Made by a program: the position numbers and the translations under genes. The notes under the pieces are model-generated. The model did not search any database and had not been told where the DNA came from. It saw only the letters and a program-made list of their open reading frames with translations. A DNA stretch of 59,491 bases from Teichococcus aerophilus (GTDB lineage Bacteria > Pseudomonadota > Alphaproteobacteria > Acetobacterales > Acetobacteraceae): positions 1 to 59,491 of the forward strand of contig NZ_JACTVA010000034.1 of the NCBI RefSeq assembly GCF_014490485.1, read 5' to 3'. Below, piece after piece: positions 25,999 to 36,145 of this stretch (position 1 is the stretch's first letter; the number at the start of each line of letters is the position of its first letter).

Positions 25999-26528
25999 GC
26001 GGCACGACCGGCCCGGAGCCCGGCATGCCCGAAGCGTTCTCCACCCGGCCGCCGCCGGGTGGCCTGGTGGCGCGCCTTGCCACGCTGCTGGCCATGGCGG
26101 GCGGCATCACCCTGCTGGCGACGGCAACGTTCAGCACCGTCAGCGTATTGAGCCGCTGGTTGCTGGGATGGCCCATCCCGGGCGATTTCGAGTTGATCGC
26201 CATCGGCTCCGGCCTCGGTGCCTTTGGCTTCCTGGCCTTCGGCACCCTGGCTCGCTCCAACATCCTGGTGGATACGCTGACCGCCTGGCTGCCCGTCCGC
26301 GTCAACCAGTGGATTGACGCGTTCTGGTCCCTGGTCTGGGCCGTGGTGCTGGTGGTGCTGGCCGAGCGCATGGTGCAGGGCGCGGTGGAAACCGCGCGGT
26401 CCGGTACCACCACCATGGTGCTGGGGCTTTCTACCTGGTGGGCCGTGGGGATCGGCGCCTTCTGCATCGGGGTCACCGCCTTGGCGGCGTTTCGGTGGGT
26501 ATTCCTGCTGGCACGGGGGCGTGGCTGA
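25995..26528 (+). CDS. dctQ: TRAP transporter small permease (DctQ family)
   Basis: The 177-aa protein has four predicted membrane helices: LATLLAMAGGITLLATATFS near 28-47, a second near 67-90, SLVWAVVLVVLAERMVQG near 112-129, and WWAVGIGAFCIGVTALAAF near 147-165. This is the typical DctQ topology. The motif VLSRWLLGWPIPGDFELIAI between helices one and two is characteristic. The GTG start is inside the dctP stop (GTGA), and its own stop overlaps dctM in TGATG. The subunit stabilises the large permease and docks the receptor. Confidence 0.9.
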   Translation: MSGTTGPEPGMPEAFSTRPPPGGLVARLATLLAMAGGITLLATATFSTVSVLSRWLLGWPIPGDFELIAIGSGLGAFGFLAFGTLARSNILVDTLTAWLPVRVNQWIDAFWSLVWAVVLVVLAERMVQGAVETARSGTTTMVLGLSTWWAVGIGAFCIGVTALAAFRWVFLLARGRG

Positions 26529-27850
26529 TGGCGCCGGAATTCGTCCTGGCCGGCACCGGCTTCGCGGCGATGCTGGTGCTGATCGCGCTGCGGGCACCGA
26601 TCGGCATCGCCATGCTGCTGACTGGTGCGGCGGGCTACTACCACATCGTCGGCCTGCCGCCTTTGCTGAACTATCTGAAGACGACGCCTTGGCATCTGTT
26701 CGCCAACTACACGCTCTCCGTCATCCCGCTGTTCATCCTGATGGGCAGCCTGGCGGAGCGGGGCGGCCTGGCGCGGGACCTGTTCACGGCGGCGAATGCC
26801 GTGGTCGGGCAGCGGCGCGGCGGATTGGCCATGGCGGTGATCGGCGCCTGCACCGCCTTCGGCGCCGTCTGCGGTTCCTCCGTCGCCACCACGGCCACGA
26901 TGGGCCGCGCCGCGTTGCCGGAGTTGCGCCGCTTCGGCTACGACCCGGGCTTCGCCACGGGTGCCATCGCGGTCGGCGGCACGCTGGGGGTGCTGATCCC
27001 GCCCAGCGTGATCCTGGTCGTCTATGGCATCAGCACCGAGCAGAACATCGCCAAGCTGTTCATGGCGGCGCTGGTGCCGGGGTTGATGGCGGTAGCGTTC
27101 TATTTGCTGGCCATTGCCGTGACCACACGGCTGCGGCCGCGCATCGCGCCGGTGCATCCGGCCCTGCCGGCAGCGGAGCGCCGCGCCGCGCTGATCGGCG
27201 TGCTGCCGGTGCTGCTGATCGCCATCGTGGTGATCGGCGGCATCTATGGCGGCATCTTCACCCCGACGGAGAGTGCCGCCGTCGGCGTTATCGCCACGCT
27301 CGCGGTGGGCGTGGCGCGCCGGACGCTGAGCCTGCGGGATATTGGCGCCAGCATCCGCGCGAGTGCCGAGACCAGCGCGATGATCTTCGTCATCCTGCTG
27401 GGTGCGGAAGTGTTCAACGCCTTCCTGGCGCTGTCCCAGGCGCCGGACATGCTGGCGATGTGGATCACCGAACAGGGCTTCCCACCCTACGGGGTGCTGG
27501 CGGCCATGCTGCTGGCCTATATCGCCCTGGGCGCGGTGATGGATGAGCTGGCGATGATCCTGCTGACGCTACCGGTGTTCTTTCCCGTCATCACCGCACT
27601 CGATTTCGGCATGGACAGTACCGATACGGCGCTGTGGTTCGGCATCCTGGTACTCATCGTCGTCGGCATTGGCCTGACGGCGCCACCGATCGGGCTGAAC
27701 GTCTTCGTCGTATCCTCGCTGACGCCGGACGTGCCGATCGCGCGCACCTATCGCGGCGTGCTGCCTTTCCTGGCGACGGATCTGGTACGGTTGGTGATCT
27801 GCGTGAGCTTTCCCGGGCTCAGCCTGTGGCTGGTGCATCTGCTCAGCTGA
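26528..27850 (+). CDS. dctM: TRAP transporter large permease (DctM family)
   Basis: The 440-aa transporter uses a sodium or proton gradient to import the solute brought by DctP. About 11-12 membrane helices are visible. The family blocks SVIPLFILMGSLAERGGLAR, FGAVCGSSVATTATMGRAAL and GGTLGVLIPPSVILVVYGI are present. The second half includes GIFTPTESAAVGVIATLAVG and LTAPPIGLNVFVVSSL. The ATG was selected at 26528, where it overlaps the dctQ stop by one base. It completes a three-gene TRAP operon with no catabolic gene attached, so the substrate is open. Confidence 0.94.
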   Translation: MAPEFVLAGTGFAAMLVLIALRAPIGIAMLLTGAAGYYHIVGLPPLLNYLKTTPWHLFANYTLSVIPLFILMGSLAERGGLARDLFTAANAVVGQRRGGLAMAVIGACTAFGAVCGSSVATTATMGRAALPELRRFGYDPGFATGAIAVGGTLGVLIPPSVILVVYGISTEQNIAKLFMAALVPGLMAVAFYLLAIAVTTRLRPRIAPVHPALPAAERRAALIGVLPVLLIAIVVIGGIYGGIFTPTESAAVGVIATLAVGVARRTLSLRDIGASIRASAETSAMIFVILLGAEVFNAFLALSQAPDMLAMWITEQGFPPYGVLAAMLLAYIALGAVMDELAMILLTLPVFFPVITALDFGMDSTDTALWFGILVLIVVGIGLTAPPIGLNVFVVSSLTPDVPIARTYRGVLPFLATDLVRLVICVSFPGLSLWLVHLLS

Positions 27851-27876
27851 GCAGGCACGGGGCGGCGTTTCCCTGG

Positions 27877-27903
27877 CCGGCGGTCCTTTCATCGGGCCGC
27901 CGG
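27877..27903. terminator. Hairpin after the TRAP operon
   Basis: CCGGCGGTCC and GGGCCGCCGG form a 10-bp stem (one G-T pair) around a 7-base loop, 26 bp after the dctM stop. No T-run, so termination strength is uncertain. Confidence 0.5.
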
Positions 27904-27921
27904 TTGCCTAAGTCCATTCCC

Positions 27922-28353
27922 ATGACAGATACATTCGAGCTTGAGCGATTCGTTCGTGCGCAGGGGCCGGTGCTGGCCCAGGTGCGGCAGGAACTACGGG
28001 ACGGGCACAAGCGCAGCCACTGGATGTGGTTCATCTTCCCACAGCTGCGCGGATTGGGGCGGAGCGAGATGGCGACGCGCTACGGCGTCTCCTCGCTGGC
28101 CGAAGCCAGGGCTTACCTGGCGCATCCGGTGCTGGGGCCGCGACTGGTGGAATGCACCAACCTGCTCAATGCCGTGGAAGGGCGCGATGCGCACCAGATC
28201 CTCGGCAGCCCGGATGACAGGAAGTTCCAGTCCTGCCTGACGCTCTTCGCCCGTGCGGACACCGGCGAGGCCGCCTTCCGGCAGGCGCTGCAACACTACT
28301 TTGGCGGCGAAGAGGACCAGCGGACCGTGGAACTTCTGGCGGGTGGGCGGTAA
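27922..28353 (+). CDS. DUF1810 family protein
   Basis: The 143-aa protein matches the DUF1810 pattern over its whole length: FELERFVRAQ near the start, GHKRSHWMWFIFPQLRGLGR near 28-47, the YGVSSLAEARAYLAHPVLGP helix and a C-terminal HYFGGEEDQRTVELL. It is small, soluble and all-helical, with no signal peptide. Function is unknown; homologues are often strain-specific accessory genes. The ATG at 27922 fits the family's usual start. It lies 71 bp after the TRAP operon with a hairpin between, so it is probably an independent unit. Confidence 0.87.
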   Translation: MTDTFELERFVRAQGPVLAQVRQELRDGHKRSHWMWFIFPQLRGLGRSEMATRYGVSSLAEARAYLAHPVLGPRLVECTNLLNAVEGRDAHQILGSPDDRKFQSCLTLFARADTGEAAFRQALQHYFGGEEDQRTVELLAGGR

Positions 28354-28388
28354 GGCAAGCCGATCAGCGCCCGCACACCAGTCCCTGT

Positions 28389-29432
28389 TCAGCTACGGCC
28401 AAGCTTTGCGTGAGCCAGGACCGGCGCGGCAGATACCGCCATCAGCGTGGCATTTTCCAAAATCTCCTGCTCCTGACACAGGCGCAGGCCGAGCCGCTTG
28501 ATCTTGCGGTGCAGGGTGGCGCGGCTGACGCCCAGGATGCGTGCGGCGCCAGAGACATTGCCGCCCGCCCGCGCCAGGGCGCGTTGCACGACGCCACGCT
28601 CGGCATCCGACAGGCCTTCTTCCAACCCGTCGCCCAGCACAGCGGCGGCGGGCAGCCCGGCCGCCAGCCGTTCATCGGTGATGCCGTAGAGGCGGCGGGC
28701 GGTGCGGGTGGCGCCGATCAGCAGGTCGTCGCGGTCCACGGCAATCAGCGCGCCCGCCTCTCCCCCGTCCGGGCCCAACAGGATGCGCACGCCCTTGAAG
28801 GCCTGGCGGAAATGCGCGGCCTCGATCCGCCTTGCGGCGTCGCCTACCGCAGCCGCGATCAGCGCGACGACACCGCGATCCGCATCCCGCCGACAGGTGG
28901 AGACATCCAGGCAGCCGGCCAGTCGCCCGAGATGGTCGTAGATGGGCGCGACGGTGCAGGAGAGGCCGATATTGCGCGTGTAGAAATGCTGGTCCCGGTG
29001 GATGGTCATGGCCCGGCCCTCGATCAGGCAGGTGCCGATGCCGTTGGTGCCCTCGCACGCCTCGGTCCAGACCGCGCCTGTCCACAGGCCAAGCTTGCGG
29101 AAATCGTCGTCATCGCCCGCCACGCCTCGCCGTTGCAGCGGCACGCCATCGCGGCCGGTCAGCAGGATGCAGCAGCCGCTATCCCCCACAGCATCCAGCA
29201 GACGGTCCAGCGTGGGCTCGGCAGCGCGGAGGAGTGGGGACATCTGCTCCCGCGCATGGCGGAGGCGGGCTTCGTCCAGGGATTCAGGTCGGCGCCAATG
29301 CTCGGGATCGAGGCCATGATCGCGCACCGAACGCAGCCAGGACGCTGCCACGGCTGACCGGACCGCGGCGGAGCGGTCCTGCAACAGGGCGTGTACGCGT
29401 TCGGCGTGGTGGGCATGGCCAGACAACGTCAT
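28389..29432 (-). CDS. GAF-Fis transcriptional regulator (AcoR-like, lacking the AAA+ domain)
   Basis: The 347-aa protein has an N-terminal region as in AcoR activators (SAVAASWLRSVRDHGLDPEH). A GAF sensor follows, about 75-220, with TEACEGTNGIGTCLIEGRAM and NIGLSCTVAPIYDHLGRLAG. The Fis-type helix-turn-helix lies near 290-330 (ALARAGGNVSGAARILGVSR, ATLHRKIKRLGL). The sigma-54 AAA+ module with its GAFTGA motif, present in full AcoR, is absent, so it should act independently of sigma-54 activation. The ATG at 29432 has GGGGGAA upstream. It is the last gene of the co-directional tkt-to-iolB block, 108 bp beyond iolB; its ligand and targets are unknown. Confidence 0.87.
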   Translation of the reverse strand: MTLSGHAHHAERVHALLQDRSAAVRSAVAASWLRSVRDHGLDPEHWRRPESLDEARLRHAREQMSPLLRAAEPTLDRLLDAVGDSGCCILLTGRDGVPLQRRGVAGDDDDFRKLGLWTGAVWTEACEGTNGIGTCLIEGRAMTIHRDQHFYTRNIGLSCTVAPIYDHLGRLAGCLDVSTCRRDADRGVVALIAAAVGDAARRIEAAHFRQAFKGVRILLGPDGGEAGALIAVDRDDLLIGATRTARRLYGITDERLAAGLPAAAVLGDGLEEGLSDAERGVVQRALARAGGNVSGAARILGVSRATLHRKIKRLGLRLCQEQEILENATLMAVSAAPVLAHAKLGRS

Positions 29433-29540
29433 GGTTCCCCCAGAAAAAAGCCGGTCCGCTGGCGACGGATCTTCTGGAAGCAAGCCTGCCACAGTTCCGC
29501 GCCGGATGCCTAATGGCTTCCGACGCGGCCCTACAGAGTG

Positions 29541-30338
29541 TTACCAACCGAGCCAGGCATGCTCGGGCGCCATGGTGAACTTCCAGTCCCGCACCGGGCC
29601 GGCCATGACGTTGAGGTAGTAGAGATCAAAGCCATGCGGCGCACCCACCGGGTGGTAGCCGCGCGGCACCAGCACGACGTCGCCGTCGCCGACGGCCAAG
29701 GTCTCGTCCAAGCTGCGGTCGTCGGTATAGACGCGCTGCACGGCAAAGCCGCCCGGGCGCTGCAGGCGGTGGTAATAGGTTTCCTCCAGCGCCGTTTCGC
29801 GCGGCGGGTCGTTCACGTCATGCTTGTGCGGCGGGTAGCTGGACCAGTGGCCGCCGGGGGTGATGACCTCCACCACTAGCAGGCTTTCCGCCTCCGCCGA
29901 GACCGGCAGGACGTTGCGGACATGGCGGATATTCGTGCCCTTGCCACGCGTTTCCTCGCCGACATCCTCCGGCGGGATCACCCGTGCCGGCAGTCGGCCT
30001 TCCGCCGGGGAGGTGCAGACAGCCAGCTCGCAGCCATCCGATTCCACCCGCCACTCGGCACCGGCGGGCACGTAGACGGACCACGGGCTGCCCTCGAAGG
30101 GAGAGGCGCGGCCACCGAGGCGGCCGAAATCCTGGCCGCCGGCCGTGATGCGCGCGTGGCCGGAGAGCAGGACGAGGCAGGCTTCCCGCCCCTGCTGGCG
30201 CCGTGCCAGCTTCGCACCGGCTGGCAGGCGGTAGGTTTCGAATCCCACATAGGTCCAGTTCGCCGATTGGGGCGTGATGCGGTGCGTGGCACCTTCGGCA
30301 TCCGGCTTCTGCGGATGCACCAGCAATGGCGATGTCAT
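29541..30338 (-). CDS. iolB: 5-deoxy-glucuronate isomerase IolB
   Basis: IolB converts 5-deoxy-glucuronate to 2-deoxy-5-keto-gluconate in myo-inositol breakdown, giving the substrate of the kinase encoded next door. The 265-aa length is normal. Family hallmarks are WTYVGFETYRLPAG, the metal-binding SSYPPHKHDVNDPPRETALE with its two His residues, EETYYHRLQRP, and VLVPRGYHPVGAPHGFDLYY. The bicupin protein has no signal peptide. It starts 17 bp after iolC and is certainly co-transcribed with it. No IolD, IolE, IolG or IolA gene lies in the window. Confidence 0.96.
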   Translation of the reverse strand: MTSPLLVHPQKPDAEGATHRITPQSANWTYVGFETYRLPAGAKLARRQQGREACLVLLSGHARITAGGQDFGRLGGRASPFEGSPWSVYVPAGAEWRVESDGCELAVCTSPAEGRLPARVIPPEDVGEETRGKGTNIRHVRNVLPVSAEAESLLVVEVITPGGHWSSYPPHKHDVNDPPRETALEETYYHRLQRPGGFAVQRVYTDDRSLDETLAVGDGDVVLVPRGYHPVGAPHGFDLYYLNVMAGPVRDWKFTMAPEHAWLGW

Positions 30339-30355
30339 CTGTGTCCTTCCCGCGT

Positions 30356-32269
30356 TCAGGCGACGGCGGCGTGGTGGCGGGCCTGCCAGGCCGTCACCAG
30401 AGTGGAAAAGCGCTGCGCCATCTCGCCGATGGCTTCCTCGTCACCGATGCGGCCGGCGAACCAAGCTCGGGCAGGCTCGGCAAAGATGCTGCGCCCGACG
30501 GCGAAGCCGCGCACCAGCGGCGTGGCGGCCGAGGCGCGGAAGGCACTGACCAGTTCCGCCAGCGGTGCGTCCAGACCCAGCATGACGATGCCACGGCAAT
30601 GCGGGTCGTGGCGCTGGATCACCTGCTCGATCTCAGCCCAGGCGCGGGCATCGGCCTGCGGTTCCAGCTTCCACCAATCGGGGCGAATGCCCAGGCCGTA
30701 GAGATGGTCAAGGATGCCGGCCACGGTGCCGCTCTCCAACGGGCCGTGCGGGCCGGCGATAATTTCCAGCAGCAACTCCCGCCCCACGGTGCGGCATGCA
30801 TCGTGCACGCGCAGCAACTCGCGTTCCTGCCGGCTGCGGAGTTCGGCGGGGTCATCGGGATGCCAGAAGCACAGGCACTTCACCGTCTGCTCCACCGGCC
30901 ATTCGACGAGATGCGCGCCCAGATCGCCCTGCCCTTCGAAATCCAGCGGGCGGGAGGCCGGCAATTCGACCGGCCTCGCCACCCAGAAGCCCTGGTGCGA
31001 CGCGTCGAACAACGCCTCTCGGCCATAGGTGCCGTCCAGCAACATGCCGAAGCCTGGGCGGCCTGCCGCAACCCGCGACGCCGCCTGTACCGCCAGTTGC
31101 TTGAAGGGCCCGATCCGATCGGCCGAAACGCCGGCCTCAGCGGCCATGGCGGCCAGCTGCGGCCGGTGGTCGATCGCCAGCGCCATCAGACTTTCCGGCT
31201 GGGGACGCCGTGTGGTGGCGCGGTGGATGTGCGACAACACGGCATCCTTGCGTAGCGCCGGCGTGGTGACGCCGTGGGCCAGGAAGTGTTCCAGTTCCAC
31301 CCAGGTGGCATACTCCGGTGCGCAGAGCAGGCGGGATACCGCGATGGCGCCGCAGGCATTGGCGAAGGTGCAGCTGCGTTCCAGCGGTTCCTGCCGCAGC
31401 CAGCCGCGCAGGAAGCCCGCCATGAAGGCGTCGCCGGCGCCGAGCACGTTGTAGACTTCCACCGGGAAGCCGGGGCCGGAGACGCCATCTTCCAGCCGCG
31501 CCGGAATGGCGCCGGGAAAGACGACGCAGCCCATCGGCCCGCGCTTGCATACCAGCGTAGCGGCGCTCAGCGCGCGGATGTTGCGCAGGGCCTGCAAGGT
31601 GTCCTCGGAACCGCCGGCGATGTGCAGCTCCTCCTCCGTGCCGACGATCAGGTCGCAATCCGGCAGCAGGGCGGCCAGGCTCTGGGTCACTTGGTCGGCC
31701 CGGACATAGCGGGATTCGCCGGCATCGTGGCCGGCGACGCCCCACAGGTTGGGACGGTAGTCGATATCGAACACGACGCGGCGGCCATGGGCGCGGGCGA
31801 TCCGCATGGCCTTGCGCTGCGCCGCCGCCGTGTTCGGGCGGGCGAAATGCGTGCCGGTGACGACGATGCAGGCAGCGGAAGCAATGAAATCCTCTTCCAC
31901 ATCTCCCTCGTCCAGCGCGGCGTCGGCGCAGTCGGTGCGGTAGAAGATCAGCGGGAAGGTCTTGTCGTCGCGCACGCCCAGCACGGCCAGCGCAGTCAGC
32001 CGCGCCGGATCGGTGCGGATGCCGCGCGTGTCCACGCCTTCCCGCGCCGATTGCTCGCGGATGAAGCGGCCCATGGCTTCGTCGCCGACACGCGTGATCA
32101 GGCCTGCCTTCAGGCCGAGCCTGGACGCGCCGATGGCGATATTCGTCGGGCAACCGCCGACCGCCTTGGCGAAGCTGGCCATGTCTTCCAGCCGGCCACC
32201 GATCTGCTGGCCGTAGAGATCGACCGAGGCACGGCCAATGGTGATGAGATCGAGCGTCGGTGCCGGCAT
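30356..32269 (-). CDS. iolC: Bifunctional 5-dehydro-2-deoxygluconokinase / DUF2090 aldolase-domain protein IolC
   Basis: The N-terminal half (about 1-325) is a PfkB-family sugar kinase with LITIGRASVDLYGQQIGG and the catalytic NVLGAGDAFMAGFLRGWL block (Asp in GAGD). The second half (about 340-637) is DUF2090. It contains MALAIDHRPQLAAMAAEAG, GMLLDGTYGREALFD and a Lys-containing YGLGIRPDWWKLEPQ strand, as in phospho-aldolases (IolJ-like). Together it phosphorylates 2-deoxy-5-keto-gluconate and probably splits the product. I placed the start at the ATG at 32269, 11 bases after AGGAGG; an ATG at 32278 is almost as good. GGAA-N6-TTCC operators lie 64-108 bp upstream. Confidence 0.94.
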   Translation of the reverse strand: MPAPTLDLITIGRASVDLYGQQIGGRLEDMASFAKAVGGCPTNIAIGASRLGLKAGLITRVGDEAMGRFIREQSAREGVDTRGIRTDPARLTALAVLGVRDDKTFPLIFYRTDCADAALDEGDVEEDFIASAACIVVTGTHFARPNTAAAQRKAMRIARAHGRRVVFDIDYRPNLWGVAGHDAGESRYVRADQVTQSLAALLPDCDLIVGTEEELHIAGGSEDTLQALRNIRALSAATLVCKRGPMGCVVFPGAIPARLEDGVSGPGFPVEVYNVLGAGDAFMAGFLRGWLRQEPLERSCTFANACGAIAVSRLLCAPEYATWVELEHFLAHGVTTPALRKDAVLSHIHRATTRRPQPESLMALAIDHRPQLAAMAAEAGVSADRIGPFKQLAVQAASRVAAGRPGFGMLLDGTYGREALFDASHQGFWVARPVELPASRPLDFEGQGDLGAHLVEWPVEQTVKCLCFWHPDDPAELRSRQERELLRVHDACRTVGRELLLEIIAGPHGPLESGTVAGILDHLYGLGIRPDWWKLEPQADARAWAEIEQVIQRHDPHCRGIVMLGLDAPLAELVSAFRASAATPLVRGFAVGRSIFAEPARAWFAGRIGDEEAIGEMAQRFSTLVTAWQARHHAAVA

Positions 32270-32332
32270 CGTGGCCATCTCCTCCTGGCGGCGTGGGCGC
32301 GCCGGTCTGCTGCCGGTGCTGCCCGCCTCAAT

Positions 32333-32377
32333 GGAACTGGAATTCCTAATTCCAGTCAATTATGGAATTTCTGTTCC
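32333..32377. promoter_or_regulatory. Two GGAA-N6-TTCC sites, candidate IolR/RpiR operators
   Basis: GGAA-CTGGAA-TTCC (32333-32346) and GGAA-TTTCTG-TTCC (32364-32377) lie just upstream of iolC, the second reaching into the rpiR 3' end. The first overlaps a perfect CTGGAATT-CCT-AATTCCAG repeat (32337-32355). This is the motif reported for the RpiR-type repressor IolR of Sinorhizobium meliloti, and the patch is conspicuously AT-rich here. Confidence 0.78.
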
Positions 32378-33208
32378 ACCACCGTGATTGCGGTGCTCCG
32401 CTGTCGCCACGGCGAGGGTCATCGCCAGGACGAGGGTGCCGGAGAGGGACCGGAAGGCGGCGTGATCCGCCTCCGTCACTTCCAGCCACACCGAGGTCGA
32501 AGGAATCAGCGGTGAGAACGGCGTGTCCGTCAGCGCGACGACGCCAATGCCGCGCTGCGCGGCGCTGCCGACTAGATCCAGCGTCGCCGGCGTGTAGGGC
32601 GAGAAGCTGACGGCGAGCAGCACGTCCCGCGGTGACATCAGCGCCACCTGCTCCGGTGCCAGGCCGCCGGCCTGGTCGACCAGGTGGCAACGAATTTCCA
32701 GCTTGCGAAGGGCGTAGGCCAGGTAGGTGACGATGGGAAAGGCGCGGCGGCTGCCGAGCAGGTAGATGGTCTCCGCCTTAGCCAGCAGCGCCACGGCGCG
32801 CTCCAGCGTGGCGGCGTCCACCGTCTCGGCCAGCCGTTCGGCGGAATGGACCGCGGCGCGGGTGAAGCCTTGCATCAGGGCGAGTGGCCCCTCCCCGCGC
32901 ACCGTTTCCAGCCGCTCCCGGTACTCCGGCCACCGATCCCGCGCATGGGCGCGGAACACCGCCTGCAGATCGGAGAAGCCGGAATAGCCCAGGCTTTGCG
33001 CAAACCGCACCAAGGTGGAGGGCTGAACCTCGGCCTGGGCCGCGATCTCGCCGATGGTGCCGAAGGCGAATTCCTGCGGGTGGGCCAGCGCGAACTCGGC
33101 CGCCTGCAGAAGCCGCTTCGGCAGCGTTGCCCGCTGCTGCAGGATCAGTCCACGCAGCGCGGTCAGGGTCGTCGGGGGGCCGCCGGCGGCGGCATGAGCC
33201 TCGGTCAT
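32360..33208 (-). CDS. RpiR/MurR-family transcriptional regulator (IolR-like)
   Basis: The 282-aa protein has an N-terminal RpiR helix-turn-helix (about 20-90) with LPKRLLQAAEFALAHPQEFA, IGEIAAQAEVQPSTLVRFAQ and SLGYSGFSDLQAVFRAH. A C-terminal SIS sugar-phosphate-binding domain covers about 130-260 (AKAETIYLLGSRRAFPIVTY, SPRDVLLAVSFSPYTPATLD). The start was set at the ATG at 33208, since upstream residues are Arg/Ala-rich and unconserved. It sits directly upstream of iolC with two GGAA-N6-TTCC sites between, so it is the probable inositol-pathway repressor, sensing a phosphorylated intermediate. It may also control the upstream ABC importer and tkt. Confidence 0.92.
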   Translation of the reverse strand: MTEAHAAAGGPPTTLTALRGLILQQRATLPKRLLQAAEFALAHPQEFAFGTIGEIAAQAEVQPSTLVRFAQSLGYSGFSDLQAVFRAHARDRWPEYRERLETVRGEGPLALMQGFTRAAVHSAERLAETVDAATLERAVALLAKAETIYLLGSRRAFPIVTYLAYALRKLEIRCHLVDQAGGLAPEQVALMSPRDVLLAVSFSPYTPATLDLVGSAAQRGIGVVALTDTPFSPLIPSTSVWLEVTEADHAAFRSLSGTLVLAMTLAVATAEHRNHGGGTEIP

Positions 33209-33263
33209 GCCAAGGTCATACCGCGCCGCCGCCTTGCCGGCACGCCTGCCCGTGGCCATCCGG

Positions 33264-34336
<1,073 letters not shown>

Positions 34337-34343
<7 letters not shown>

Positions 34344-35203
34344 CAGCGTACCCTCCGGACAGCAACTTCAAGAATGACGATGACACCGACGGCGAACAGG
34401 TTGGTCGCCATGGCCACGGCAGCGCCCAGACGGGTCGAGCCGCTTTCGAAAGCCTGGTAGATCGCGATAGGCATGGTGCTGATCTCGGGCGTGGTCAGCA
34501 GCAACGTGATCTCGAAATCCGAGATCGAGCGGGCGAAGACCAGCGCCACGCCGGTCAGCACCGAGGGGACGATGATGGGCAGCACGGTGGTCAGGAACGC
34601 GCGCAACGGGCTGGCGCCCAGGCTGCGTGCGGCATCCTCCACCGCGATATCGACACGCTGAAGGGCGGCGATGATCGGTTGGATCATGAAGGGCAGCGAG
34701 ACGATGGTGTGGCCGAGCACGATGGCCACCCAAGGGCTGACGCCGGCGAACGGGCCCTGCTTGAACATCTGCATCAGACCGAAGGCCAGGACGATGGGCG
34801 GGAACACCAGCGGCAGGTTCACCAGCTCCGCCAACAAACCACGCCCAGGGAAGCGCAGCCTCACCAGCGCATAGGCCACCGGCAGGCCGACGAGGAAGGA
34901 TAATATCACCGTCGGCACCGCGATGCGCATGCTGTGCGCCACGGAGCGCAGGATGGCCGGGCCGGATTCCCGGTACAGGTCGAAGCTGACGCCGGCGGGG
35001 AAGATGCCCCATACCAGGTCGAACCTATCATTGACCGAGAGCGAGAGCAGCGTGATCGGCGGCAGGATGATGAACAGGATCAGGCCCAGCGTCGTAGCGG
35101 GAAAGATCCAGCGGAAGGGCGGCAGGAAGCTGCCGCGGCGGGGCGCGGGCACGGGAGCGGTCGGCAGCTTTTCGGCCACCACGGTGCCGGAGAGGCCACT
35201 CAC
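34337..35203 (-). CDS. ABC importer permease 2 (PotC-like)
   Basis: The 288-aa protein starts at a GTG at 35203 overlapping the previous stop (GTGA), with GGGAG before it. A longer open frame upstream is a shadow of the first permease gene. Six membrane helices are visible, among them TLGLILFIILPPITLLSLSV near 32-51 and LSFLVGLPVAYALVRL near 100-115. The permease EAA-type loop DAARSLGASPLRAFLTTVLP contacts the ATPase. The order substrate-binding protein, permease 1, permease 2, ATPase is that of a PotDBCA-type importer. Confidence 0.88.
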
Positions 35204-36129
35204 AGGATCTCTCCCTTCAGGCGATCGCGGAAGGCGCGGCGGACGATGACGAGGTAGATCGCGCGGCCGGCCAGTGTGATGATGGAGAGCACGACGGCGA
35301 AGGCGCAGATCTGCGCCATGGTGCCGGAGATGCCCAGGGACTGGATGCGGGTGAAGATTTCCAACGGCAAGACGACAATGCCCTTGGCGCCGCCGCCCAG
35401 CACCAGCGCCGCGACATAGGCGACCATGGTGCGGATGAAGATGAACACCCACACCGCCGCCAGGCCAGGCGCCGCCAGCGGCAGCAGCACGTTGAAGAAG
35501 GTCTCGCGCTCCGTTGCGCCGAGCGAGGAGGATGCGTCCTCCAGCGCCGGATCGATCATCTCGAAGAGCGAGGCCATCATGCGCACCGCCAGGGTGGCGA
35601 ACAGCGCGAGGTCGCCGATGACGATGGCCATGAAGGTGCCGGAGAACTCCAGCGGCTCATCGATCCATTCCAGCTGGTGGAACAGGATGTGGTTGATCGG
35701 TCCGGTCGGCGACATGAACCACAGGATGCCGAAGATGATCGTCACCGCCGGCGCCAGGGACGGATAGGTGACGATGGCCGAAATGGTCGGTGCCAGCGCC
35801 CGGTTGCGCGCCATGAAGTAGCCGGTGCCGACGCCGATCACCGTCAACAGGCTGGCCACCACAGCGGAGATACCCAGCGTGTTGAGGATGACGGCCTGGT
35901 TGTGCGGCTCAGTCAGGATAGAGACGTAGTGCCGCGCCGTCGGCTGCATGTCCGCCAGGCCGTCGGCGCCGCCCAGGAAGGGCAGGCCGAAAGTGGCGGA
36001 GCCTGACAGGCTCTTCAGCGCAATGGACAGGAAGGGTGCGACCAGCAGCCCCAGAAGCATGAGGGCGAAAGGGGCGACCAGCAGCCAGGCCAGCCACGTC
36101 TCCCGCCGGATAAGACCAGATTTCTGCAT
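35200..36129 (-). CDS. ABC importer permease 1 (PotB-like)
   Basis: The 309-aa protein has about six membrane helices, starting with WLAWLLVAPFALMLLGLLVA near 12-31. The central EAA-type loop is ALEDASSSLGATERETFFNV, followed by LPLAAPGLAAVWVFIFIRTM. It starts 16 bp after the substrate-binding protein gene and overlaps permease 2 by four bases. There is no attached catabolic domain. The transported solute is not predictable from the permease. Confidence 0.9.
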   Translation of the reverse strand: MQKSGLIRRETWLAWLLVAPFALMLLGLLVAPFLSIALKSLSGSATFGLPFLGGADGLADMQPTARHYVSILTEPHNQAVILNTLGISAVVASLLTVIGVGTGYFMARNRALAPTISAIVTYPSLAPAVTIIFGILWFMSPTGPINHILFHQLEWIDEPLEFSGTFMAIVIGDLALFATLAVRMMASLFEMIDPALEDASSSLGATERETFFNVLLPLAAPGLAAVWVFIFIRTMVAYVAALVLGGGAKGIVVLPLEIFTRIQSLGISGTMAQICAFAVVLSIITLAGRAIYLVIVRRAFRDRLKGEIL

Positions 36130-36145
36130 GGTCGCAGTCCTCGCC

